From Blastomonas sp. AAP53 (GTDB lineage Bacteria; Pseudomonadota; Alphaproteobacteria; Sphingomonadales; Sphingomonadaceae), in NCBI RefSeq assembly GCF_000331245.1, contig NZ_ANFZ01000009.1, positions 558,001 to 622,000 on the forward strand: a DNA stretch of 64,000 nt, written 5' to 3'. Position 1 is the first letter of the stretch, and every line of letters starts with the position of its first letter. A model generated the notes under the pieces. The model did not search any database and was not told the DNA's origin. It was given only the letters and a program-made list of their open reading frames with translations. Below, piece by piece: positions 19,103-26,728 of this stretch. Made by a program: the position numbers and the translations under genes.

Positions 19103-19703
19103 CTGTTCCTGCCAGTGTCGCCAGTGCCTCGCGCACCAGTCTTTGACCGATCGGACGCTGCATTGCCAGCGCCATCTCGTCGATCGTGCGCGCCAGATCA
19201 CGGATCGCGGGATAGGAGCGCTCCATCCGGACGGCGGCATAGGCTGCCAGCGCGTCGGGAAGGGCCAATCCAGCGCGTGCCAGCAGCTTCTGCAGCAGAA
19301 GAGCGGTCATTTCCTCATCAGGAGGCGGAATTTCGACAAGCAATGATGCGCCAAGCCGCGACAGCAGATCGGGCAACCGGATGCCCCATTGCGCGGGCAG
19401 CGATGCCGCCGCGAACAGAACCGGCGCCCCTTGAGTCTGCGCGCGGTTCCAGGCGTGGAACAGCGTCTCGTCGCTCTCGCCATCGGCATTGTCGATGAAG
19501 CAACCGCCCGATCCGGTGACGAACGCCCTGCCGATCACGGTCTTGCCCGATCCGGGCGGGCCGACCAGCACCGCCGCGCCAAAGGGCAGCCGTGTCCAGT
19601 CGAAAAGCCGATCGACCACCGCGCGGTTGCAATCGGTGACCAGAAACGCGCTGTCAGCCTCCGGTCCGGCTGCCGCAAACGGCAGGGCGAACTGGCGTGT
19701 CAT
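19083..19703 (-). CDS. hda: HdaA, DnaA-related regulator of replication initiation
   Basis: 206 residues, homologous to the AAA+ domain of DnaA without its DNA-binding domain. The N-terminal RQFALPF fits the beta-clamp-binding motif of Hda (QL-x-LPF type). Walker A GPPGSGKT is at residues 48-55; sensor and arginine-rich C-terminal segments follow (SYPAIRDLARTIDEMAL). With clamp and ADP it stimulates ATP hydrolysis by DnaA and blocks re-initiation. It sits 6 bases after a conserved membrane protein gene and overlaps ppk1. Confidence 0.9.
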   Translation of the reverse strand: MTRQFALPFAAAGPEADSAFLVTDCNRAVVDRLFDWTRLPFGAAVLVGPPGSGKTVIGRAFVTGSGGCFIDNADGESDETLFHAWNRAQTQGAPVLFAAASLPAQWGIRLPDLLSRLGASLLVEIPPPDEEMTALLLQKLLARAGLALPDALAAYAAVRMERSYPAIRDLARTIDEMALAMQRPIGQRLVREALATLAGTDGGSTD

Positions 19704-19709
19704 GATCGG

Positions 19710-20978
19710 TTATCCCCCGCCGCCAGGTGCTGGAGCCGCCGCTGCGGGACGCGAGATTCTCAGCACCCCTGCCCCCTGTTGCACCCGCCAGCCGCGAGCC
19801 TCCAGCGCACCGCGCAGCGCGTCGATCTCGAGCGCTGAATTGACCTGCATCACCGACGTTCCACCCAGCGCGAGGCTGGCCGTGCTGGCCGATTGCACGC
19901 CCGGAATGCTGCGCACCAGCCGTTCAGCAGCCTGGACAGCGGCAACATCGGGTGTATCGAACTGGATCGAGATGATCTGCGGACCGGCTGTCAGGCCGCC
20001 AGATTCAACGGGAGCATCTTCTGCAAGGGACTCGTCGAGAAGCTCCTCCACGATTTCCACCGGCTTTTCGATGATCAGCGACGAATCGGGGCGAAGCTCA
20101 CCCGAGCGCACGGCGCCGGCATAGATCCGGTCGAGCCGCTTGATGGCCTCGTCCAGCATCGCATTGAGGCCATCGCTGCTGCGCGCCCGAAGCGTGAACT
20201 CACCGATCAGGCGGCTGTCAGGACCGAAGCGCGCCGCAAAGCGTCCAGTGATCGGACCGCCTGGATATTGCCGCTCGATATGCGCGACAGGCACGACAAC
20301 GTCTGCCGCGCCGAACTGGTCGAGGATCAAACGCCACCAGGTGCGGCTGCGCCGCCCGGATTGCGCGGCGTTGACCAGCAGCGAATCCGCGCCCGATCCA
20401 TGCGGGCGGATGTAATCGACGATGCTCTCCGACGTGCGATAGCGTGCCCAGGCTGCCTGCCAGGGGGTGCGGTTCTCGAATGTCTGGGCAGCGCCGCCGC
20501 TGATATAGATAGGAACGACCAGCATTGGCGCCGAGCGCAACACCGCACCGCTGACACCGAGCAGTTCGCCGGCGCGGGCCCGATCGAACAAAACGCCCAG
20601 CGTGCCAATATAGCGGCGGGGCCCGATCTGCTCATTTTCCACGACGATGGCCGAAACAATGCCATCGAGCGCCGAATCGCTCAGCTTGGGCGCGGTGCCC
20701 GACCGGTTCATCTGCGACCAGAGCTTCTGCCAGCCCTTGCGCTGGGCATCGCGCCACGCGTTTGAACGCGCTTCCTGAGCGTTCTTGCCCGAAGCATCGA
20801 CCGACACGCCGCTGACTTCGAAATCACCACCGCTGGCGATTGGCGGGATTCCGCGGTCCCCTTCGATCTGCGCATAGAGCACGGCACCCAACGCCAGCAA
20901 AAGCGGCAGCAGGATGATGGCAATCCATGCACGCTTGGACAAGCGCACAGGCACGTTCAAAGGCAGGCTGGTGATCAA
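19710..20978 (-). CDS. Conserved membrane-anchored protein upstream of hda, function unknown
   Basis: 422 residues. No ATG fits the N-terminus; TTG at 20978 with AGGG four bases upstream is the likely start, with GTGs at 20954 and 20948 as alternatives. One membrane span (WIAIILLPLLLALGAVLYAQI) near the N-terminus places the rest in the periplasm. The body begins FEVSGVSVDASGKNAQEARSNAWRDAQRKGW, similar to DUF2066-like secreted proteins; the C-terminal 90 residues (ISIQFDTPDVAAVQAAERLVRSIPGVQS) look like a ferredoxin-like beta-alpha fold. It is divergent from purM and leads the hda-ppk1-ppx series. I know no function. Confidence 0.65.
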   Translation of the reverse strand: MITSLPLNVPVRLSKRAWIAIILLPLLLALGAVLYAQIEGDRGIPPIASGGDFEVSGVSVDASGKNAQEARSNAWRDAQRKGWQKLWSQMNRSGTAPKLSDSALDGIVSAIVVENEQIGPRRYIGTLGVLFDRARAGELLGVSGAVLRSAPMLVVPIYISGGAAQTFENRTPWQAAWARYRTSESIVDYIRPHGSGADSLLVNAAQSGRRSRTWWRLILDQFGAADVVVPVAHIERQYPGGPITGRFAARFGPDSRLIGEFTLRARSSDGLNAMLDEAIKRLDRIYAGAVRSGELRPDSSLIIEKPVEIVEELLDESLAEDAPVESGGLTAGPQIISIQFDTPDVAAVQAAERLVRSIPGVQSASTASLALGGTSVMQVNSALEIDALRGALEARGWRVQQGAGVLRISRPAAAAPAPGGGG

Positions 20979-21106
20979 GATACCCTAGCTTTTTTACCCA
21001 AGCGAAACACGATCCCCCGGCGCAAACATCGCAGGTGGCCTTCTCGCGGCCCTTTTGACGACAATGGCGTGGAAATCCAAGCGGGAAGTCGCTAACCGCA
21101 TGAGCC

Positions 21107-22222
21107 ATGACTGACAAGACCGGCGACGCGCCCGCTCCGACCTCGTATAACTATGCCCAAGCGGGCGTATCCATCGCCGCCGGCAATGCGCTGGTCAAGG
21201 CCATCGGCCCGCTGGCCAGGGCGACCGCGCGTCCCGGCGCGAATGCCGAACTTGGCGGCTTTGGCGGCTTCTTCGACCTGAAGGCTGCAGGCTTTCGCGA
21301 TCCGCTGCTGGTTGCAGCCAATGATGGCGTGGGCACAAAGGTCAAGCTCGCTATCGACCATGACAGGCACGACGCGATCGGTATCGATCTGGTTGCGATG
21401 TGCGTCAACGACCTCATCGTCCAGGGTGCCGAACCCTTGTTCTTCCTTGATTATTTCGCCACCGGCAAGCTGGACACCGGCATCGCCGAGCGCGTCGTCG
21501 CTGGCATTGCCGATGGCTGCAAGCTCGCGGGCTGCGCGCTGATCGGCGGCGAAACCGCCGAAATGCCGGGCATGTACGCCGCTGGCGACTATGATCTGGC
21601 GGGATTTTGCGTTGGCGCGGTCGAGCGCGACGAAGTGCTGACCGGCAACAAGGTAAAGCCAGGCGACGTTCTGCTGGGCCTCGCCTCTTCGGGCGTGCAT
21701 TCGAACGGCTACTCGCTCGTGCGCCGTCTGGCCGCCGACAAGGGCTGGAAGATGAACCGCCCCGCCCTGTTCGATCAGGATGTCCTGCTGATCGACGCAC
21801 TGATTGCACCGACAAGAATTTACGTGGCCTCGTTGCTACCCGTGGTCAAATCGGGCCGCATCGCCGCGATGGCGCACATCACCGGCGGCGGCCTGCTTGA
21901 AAACATCCCGCGCGTTCTGCCCGATGGCGCGCATGCGCATGTCGATGCCGATGCCTGGGTGCAGCCACGACTGATGGCGTTCCTGCAGGCACAGGGGCAT
22001 ATCGAGCCCGAAGAAATGGCGCGCACCTTCAACTGCGGCGTCGGCATGGTGCTGGTGGTCGATGAAGCCGATGTCGCCTCGGTCACCGCCGATCTGGAAG
22101 CAGCGGGCGAGACGGTCCACCGCATCGGGCGCATCGAGCAGGGCGACAAGGGCTGCACCGTCAGCGGATCGATCGAGACCTGGAGCGCCAAGGCGGCCTG
22201 GAGCGCGACACATGCGGGCTAA
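21107..22222 (+). CDS. purM: Phosphoribosylformylglycinamidine cyclo-ligase
   Basis: 371 residues, standard length. AIR synthetase motifs are visible: [29 protein letters not shown] with [19 protein letters not shown], and [11 protein letters not shown]. It converts FGAM and ATP to aminoimidazole ribotide in purine synthesis. The stop lies 11 bases inside the purN gene, so purM and purN are translationally coupled, the usual order in proteobacteria. Confidence 0.97.
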   Translation: MTDKTGDAPAPTSYNYAQAGVSIAAGNALVKAIGPLARATARPGANAELGGFGGFFDLKAAGFRDPLLVAANDGVGTKVKLAIDHDRHDAIGIDLVAMCVNDLIVQGAEPLFFLDYFATGKLDTGIAERVVAGIADGCKLAGCALIGGETAEMPGMYAAGDYDLAGFCVGAVERDEVLTGNKVKPGDVLLGLASSGVHSNGYSLVRRLAADKGWKMNRPALFDQDVLLIDALIAPTRIYVASLLPVVKSGRIAAMAHITGGGLLENIPRVLPDGAHAHVDADAWVQPRLMAFLQAQGHIEPEEMARTFNCGVGMVLVVDEADVASVTADLEAAGETVHRIGRIEQGDKGCTVSGSIETWSAKAAWSATHAG

Positions 22223-23177
22223 GGCTCGCGTCGCCATCCTGATCTCGGGCGGCGGTACCAATATGGCGGCCCTGCTCTATGCCTCGCGCGCACCATCCTG
22301 CCCCTATGAGGTGGTGCTGGTCGCCTCGAACAACCCCGACGCCGCAGGGCTGACACTCGCCGCAGCCGAGGGCATTGCGACCTTCGCGCTCTCGCACAAG
22401 GGCATGACCCGCGAGGACCATGATACAGCAATGGATCAGGCGATCCGCGCCAGCGGTGCCGATCATGTTGCGCTCGCCGGCTATATGCGCATCCTGACCC
22501 CGGGTTTCGTGCGGGGTTGGGAGGGGCGGATGCTCAACATCCACCCATCGCTGCTGCCCAAGTACAAGGGCCTGCATACGCACCAGCGCGCACTGGAGGC
22601 TGGCGATAAGGTCGGCGGATGCAGCGTGCATCTGGTCACCGCCGAGCTCGATGATGGCCCGGTGCTCGGCCAGACCGAGGTCGCGATCCTTCCGGGCGAC
22701 ACCGAGGATACGCTCGCCGCGCGCGTATTGATCGCCGAGCACCAGCTGTATGCGCGAACGCTCAGCGATTATGTCGCGCGCGAAAGTGACCCCGACTGGA
22801 TCATTGCCAAGGTCGGCGAGCTCGCCCTCGCCCTGCCCGAAACCGACGCCCGCCCTTCGCACGGCGCGCCGGGCTGGCGCGTCGGCGGCGACAAGACCGG
22901 GAAGTATTTCGCCTATGTCTCGGTCCATCATCACGGCGAGGAAGCCATCGCGCTGCTGGTCAAGACCAGTGGATCAGACGAGCAGGCGGCGCTGATCGAT
23001 CAGGATCCCGAGCTCTACTATCTGCCAAAATTCTATGCGCCCTCGGGCTGGATCGCGATCCGTCTGGATACAGGCCGCACCGATTGGGACCACATCGCCG
23101 ACTGGCTTGCCCGCAGTTGGCGCAGCGTCGCGCCGAAGCGGCTGACGAAGATGATGGATATCGCTGCGGAATTTTGA
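22212..23177 (+). CDS. purN: PurN glycinamide ribonucleotide formyltransferase fused to a YjbR/MmcQ-like domain
   Basis: 321 residues, about 110 more than a usual PurN. Residues 1-190 are complete Pur[25 protein letters not shown] and DDGPVLGQ, with catalytic N109, H111 and D148 equivalent to E. coli Asn106/His108/Asp144. Residues about 197-315 match the MmcQ/YjbR fold: [50 protein letters not shown], and ...WRSVAPKRL at the end. The start overlaps the purM end. YjbR proteins adopt a CyaY-like fold of unknown role; as a fused tail it may bind nucleotide, protein or DNA. There is no stop or frameshift between domains. Confidence 0.9.
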   Translation: MRAKARVAILISGGGTNMAALLYASRAPSCPYEVVLVASNNPDAAGLTLAAAEGIATFALSHKGMTREDHDTAMDQAIRASGADHVALAGYMRILTPGFVRGWEGRMLNIHPSLLPKYKGLHTHQRALEAGDKVGGCSVHLVTAELDDGPVLGQTEVAILPGDTEDTLAARVLIAEHQLYARTLSDYVARESDPDWIIAKVGELALALPETDARPSHGAPGWRVGGDKTGKYFAYVSVHHHGEEAIALLVKTSGSDEQAALIDQDPELYYLPKFYAPSGWIAIRLDTGRTDWDHIADWLARSWRSVAPKRLTKMMDIAAEF

Positions 23178-23200
23178 AGGCTGGATGCAGGCCCTTCGCT

Positions 23201-23298
23201 CCCCTGCGAAGGCAGGGGTCCATCTCCTGCTCCCGCCTCAAAAGCAGCCGTTGCCAGATTCGGTACCGTCAGATGATGGGCCCCTTCCTGCGCAGGGG
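23201..23298. repeat. Short palindromic intergenic repeats, sphingomonad REP-like
   Basis: Two GC-rich palindromic units lie between purN and ndk. The first, CCCCTGCGAAGGCAGGGG (23201-23218), is a 7-bp perfect stem around a GAAG loop, followed by TCCATCTC. The second (23281-23298) has CCTGCGCAGG at its core within CCCCTTCCTGCGCAGGGG. Units of the type CCTGCGAAGGCAGG are, from memory, scattered between genes of sphingomonads. They may act as transcript stabilisers or be REP/RAYT-type elements; no transposase is nearby. Confidence 0.55.
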
Positions 23299-23331
23299 AC
23301 CCGGTGACGCTTTAGCGATAGAACAACCAAC

Positions 23332-23366
23332 AAAAAGGGCCGCCGGATTGCTCCGGCGGCCCTTTG
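23332..23366 (-). terminator. Intrinsic terminator for ndk
   Basis: A perfect 11-bp GC stem GGGCCGCCGGA / TCCGGCGGCCC (23337-23347 and 23352-23362) around TTGC, flanked by AAAAA on the left and TTT on the right. Read on the minus strand the stem is followed by five Ts, so it should end the ndk transcript 20-odd bases after its stop. The short T run on the other side could also stop purN transcripts. Confidence 0.85.
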
Positions 23367-23388
23367 AATGTGAGCGGCAGATCGCCGA

Positions 23389-23811
23389 TCAGCCGACGAT
23401 TTCTTCCGGCTTGAAGAAGTAGGCGATTTCGATCGCGGCGTTCTCGTCGCTGTCCGAACCGTGAACGGTGTTGGCTTCGATGCTCTCGGCCAGTTCCTTG
23501 CGGATGGTGCCGGGTTCGGCGTTGGCGGGGTTGGTGGCGCCCATGATGTCGCGGTTGCGCTGCATGGCGTCTTCGCCTTCCAGAACCTGCACGACGACCG
23601 GGCCGGAGATCATGAAGTCGACCAGTTCACCGAAGAAGGGACGCTCGCGGTGCACGGCGTAAAAGCCTTCGGCCTGTTCGCGGGTCATGTGGATGCGCTT
23701 GGAAGCAACGACGCGCAGGCCGGCTTCTTCCAGCATCTTGGTGACCGCACCGGTCAGGTTGCGACGGGTCGCGTCGGGCTTGATGATCGAAAAGGTCCGG
23801 GTGACGGCCAT
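23389..23811 (-). CDS. ndk: Nucleoside diphosphate kinase
   Basis: 140 residues from ATG 23811 ([18 protein letters not shown]); an upstream in-frame ATG would add 11 unusual residues. The phosphorylated active-site His is in [12 protein letters not shown], with [13 protein letters not shown]-like and [11 protein letters not shown] segments conserved. It equilibrates NDP and NTP pools in the cytoplasm. It is followed by a strong terminator and is likely expressed on its own. Confidence 0.98.
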   Translation of the reverse strand: MAVTRTFSIIKPDATRRNLTGAVTKMLEEAGLRVVASKRIHMTREQAEGFYAVHRERPFFGELVDFMISGPVVVQVLEGEDAMQRNRDIMGATNPANAEPGTIRKELAESIEANTVHGSDSDENAAIEIAYFFKPEEIVG

Positions 23812-23934
23812 GATGAAGTGCTCCTGAGGTTTGACGATTTGCACGCACGCGAACGGTGCGTTTCGTCGCCGCCCCTAGACGGCCCCATTATGCGCTGCAA
23901 GAAAAACCGGCATGGAGCCGGCGAACCCGAAGTT

Positions 23935-24423
23935 TCAGCCTTCACCGGCGATCAGGGTAATCGAAGACCCCGTCTCGGCAGGGGCGACCTGAAGGCTGAA
24001 CGAGCCGCCATCGCCGGTGCCCGAAATGGCCTTCAATTCCTGTGTCGTGATCTCGCTTTCGATCCTGAAGCCCTTGCCCTCCAGGGCCTTGCGATACCAT
24101 GCGATGACCGTGTCGCGGTTGGCGCTGCTTTCCATCACGACCATCCCGCCGGTCTTGCCATTGGAATTGCTGGTCATCGACGAGACGACCTTGGCCCCGG
24201 GATACACCGACAGACCCAGCGGCAGCTTGGCATTGCCTCCAGCGCCATCGATGTTGACGGTCGCCGAACCGTCGGCGCTGGTGATCTCGATCTCCGAGGT
24301 CTCTCCGTCGCCTTCGCGGACCACTTTCACCTCGTTGCCTTCGGCATCGCTGTAAACCGTCTTTTCGCCACCGCATGCGGCCAGCGCAAGGGTTGCAGTC
24401 ACCACCATCAAGACTTTACGCAT
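23935..24423 (-). CDS. Putative lipoprotein
   Basis: 162 residues from ATG 24423. A signal peptide with a good lipobox is visible (MRKVLMVVTATLALAACGGEK, Cys at about residue 18), so it should be lipid-anchored. The remainder starts with an acidic, repeat-like stretch (VYSDAEGNEVKVVREGDGETSEIEITSADG) and then a compact region with VYPGAKVVSSM and IAWYRKALEGKGFRIESE, which resembles domains of small sphingomonad lipoproteins of unknown function. It lies 50 bases downstream of holC on the same strand. Confidence 0.78.
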   Translation of the reverse strand: MRKVLMVVTATLALAACGGEKTVYSDAEGNEVKVVREGDGETSEIEITSADGSATVNIDGAGGNAKLPLGLSVYPGAKVVSSMTSNSNGKTGGMVVMESSANRDTVIAWYRKALEGKGFRIESEITTQELKAISGTGDGGSFSLQVAPAETGSSITLIAGEG

Positions 24424-24473
24424 CGTCCAGTGTTTCCCCATGGTTGCCTGGCCCCATGCTGCGGCCCGACCGA

Positions 24474-24947
24474 TCAGTGCTGCCCGTCGTGACCATCCTG
24501 CCGCTTGCCGGGCGTCTGTTCAACCCATTTGCCGCCATCCTGCTTCCAGTAATGCCGGGCCAGTCCCTCGCGTTCCCCCAAAGCGACCCACGCCTTGCGC
24601 GCACCGGCGATGGTTGCTTCCCCGAACAGCAGGAAAATGCGCGCGAAATCGAGGGCCTCGTCGCGCCACAGCCCATCGGCCAGCGCGATGAACCGCGCAC
24701 CGTTGACCGCTTCCACCCGATCCGCCAGCAGCAGCGGCTGAACCTGCGGGTTCGGCCCATCACGCTCGCCATGCGCCAGAAAGCTTTCGGGCGTGTGCGT
24801 CCACAGCGCGTGACTCAATGCGGCGCGGTGCGCCGGGTCAGCGGACACGATCAGCATCCGCTCGCCCAGCCCCAGTGTGCGCGTCGCCAGAACCGGCAGC
24901 ACCCGCTCCACCGGATCGCGCGTCAGGTGATAGAAATCGACCTGCAT
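24474..24947 (-). CDS. holC: DNA polymerase III chi subunit
   Basis: 157 residues of the HolC family: VDFYHLTRDPVERVLPVLATRTL at the start, SADPAHRAALSHALWTHTPESFLAHG and ARFIALADGLWRDEALDFARIFLLF. Chi joins the clamp loader to single-strand binding protein in the replisome. It lies 37 bases after pepA on the same strand, the pepA-holC order widespread in proteobacteria, so they likely share a transcript. Confidence 0.93.
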   Translation of the reverse strand: MQVDFYHLTRDPVERVLPVLATRTLGLGERMLIVSADPAHRAALSHALWTHTPESFLAHGERDGPNPQVQPLLLADRVEAVNGARFIALADGLWRDEALDFARIFLLFGEATIAGARKAWVALGEREGLARHYWKQDGGKWVEQTPGKRQDGHDGQH

Positions 24948-24984
24948 CTATCCCCTCCCGGCCTCGGGAGGGGAGGTCATGAGA

Positions 24985-26451
24985 TCAATTCTCGAAATTG
25001 TCGGCAATCCATTGATTCAACAGCCGAACACCATAGCCGGTTGCGCCCTTGTCCCACACCGGGCCGGGCTTGTCGGCCCAGACCATGCCGGCAATGTCGA
25101 GATGCGCCCACTTGACGCCAGGCTTGATGAAGCGCTGCAGGAACTGCGCCGCGGTGATCGAGCCACCGCCCCGCGCACCGACATTCTTCATGTCGGCAAT
25201 CGGGCTGTCGATCATCTTGTCATAGGCCTTGCTGAGCGGGAAACGCCACAGCGGATCGCCCGAGGTCTTGCCAGCCGCCGTCAGCTTCTCGGCCAGGCCA
25301 TCGTCGTTGCTGAACAGGCCCGCATGCTGATCGGCCAGCGAGATGATGATCGCGCCAGTCAGCGTGGCAAGATCGACGATATATTCGGGATCATAATTTT
25401 CCTGCGCCCAGTGCAGCGCATCGCACAGCACCAGACGGCCTTCGGCATCGGTGTTGATCACCTCGATGGTCTGGCCCGACATGCTGGTCACGACATCGCC
25501 GGGGCGCTGCGCATTGCCATCGGGCATGTTCTCGACCAGCCCGCAGATGCCGACGACGTGAGTCTTCGCCTTGCGCCCGGCGAGCGCCTTCATGGTGCCT
25601 GCAACAGCGCCAGCGCCGCCCATGTCCCACTTCATGTCTTCCATGCCGGCAGCCGGCTTGATCGAGATGCCGCCGGTGTCGAAGGTGACGCCCTTGCCGA
25701 CCAGCACGACCGGCTTAGCCTTGGCATCGCCCGTTCCGTTCCAGCGCATCGCGATCAACCGGGGCGGACGGACGGAACCTTGCGACACGCCCAGCAGCGC
25801 GCCCATGCCCAGCTTTTCCATCTCGTCCTGGCCCAGCACGGTGATCTCGACGCCCATTGCTTCCAGCGGCTTGCAGCGTTCGACGAAGCTTTCGGGGTAG
25901 ATGATGTTGGCAGGTTCGGTCACCAGTTCGCGTGTCAGCGCCACACCGGCTGCGATTGCGGCCTGATCGCTCCAGATCGCCGCCAGCCCCTTGGGCGCAT
26001 TGACGACGCCGATCTCGCTCAGGCTGACCTTGGATTTGGCAGGCAGCTTGGTGCGGTACTGGTCGTGCGACCAGCTGCGCAGTTCTGCACCGAGCAGGAA
26101 CTGCGCTGCGGCCTCGCGGTTTGTCGCGATGGCGCCGGTTCCCATGTCGACGGCCAGGGTTTCGACGCCAGAGCGCTGATACTTGGCCACCAGTTGGCCG
26201 CCCGCGCGCTCCATGTCCAGCCGCGCCCCTGCGCCAGTGCCGACCAGCGCGATACGCCGGGTCTTGCCGTTCTGGCTGACGAAAATGTCGAAGACCTCGC
26301 CTGCCCCCGCTTCAAACCGTGCTGCCTTTGCAGCCTCCAGCACCAACCCGGCAGAATCGAGCGGAAGAGCCGGCGAACCCAGTTCATCTTTTGCCACCGG
26401 ATAGGCGATGACGGAGTAAGTGTCTGCGGAAGCGTCGAAAACAATATTCAT
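24985..26451 (-). CDS. pepA: Leucyl aminopeptidase, M17 family
   Basis: 488 residues from ATG 26451; the codon before it is a TTG, also possible. The M17 catalytic domain is complete, with metal ligands in GKGVTFDTGGISIKP and the signature NTDAEGRLVL, and GGAGAVAGTMKA between them. It removes N-terminal residues from peptides using two metal ions, usually as a hexamer. It is divergent from lptD across 277 bases that probably hold both promoters. Confidence 0.96.
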   Translation of the reverse strand: MNIVFDASADTYSVIAYPVAKDELGSPALPLDSAGLVLEAAKAARFEAGAGEVFDIFVSQNGKTRRIALVGTGAGARLDMERAGGQLVAKYQRSGVETLAVDMGTGAIATNREAAAQFLLGAELRSWSHDQYRTKLPAKSKVSLSEIGVVNAPKGLAAIWSDQAAIAAGVALTRELVTEPANIIYPESFVERCKPLEAMGVEITVLGQDEMEKLGMGALLGVSQGSVRPPRLIAMRWNGTGDAKAKPVVLVGKGVTFDTGGISIKPAAGMEDMKWDMGGAGAVAGTMKALAGRKAKTHVVGICGLVENMPDGNAQRPGDVVTSMSGQTIEVINTDAEGRLVLCDALHWAQENYDPEYIVDLATLTGAIIISLADQHAGLFSNDDGLAEKLTAAGKTSGDPLWRFPLSKAYDKMIDSPIADMKNVGARGGGSITAAQFLQRFIKPGVKWAHLDIAGMVWADKPGPVWDKGATGYGVRLLNQWIADNFEN

Positions 26452-26728
26452 CAAGGAGTCCCCGAGAGGCAGGCGAAGCTGCCGGTTAATAATTCATGCA
26501 CCATATCTGCCATATGAAGACGGCTTCATTCCAGCGACAGGGCCCGGCTTGCCATATTGGTGTCCCGCCTGCAGTTGCAAGCGATAGGACAGGTTCGGTT
26601 TGTTTGCCAGCATTTGCCGCACGCTTGCACGGACCATCGAAAGCGGTTTGCGCTCGCCCTATTGCGGTGCAATAGGCGCGAACTTGGCGCTTGGCCGCTC
26701 CGCGATTCTCGGCAGCAAACATCGGCGC

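Noticed and set aside
23201-23298. CRISPR-like array
   Set aside because: Only two unlike palindromic units without regular spacers or cas genes.
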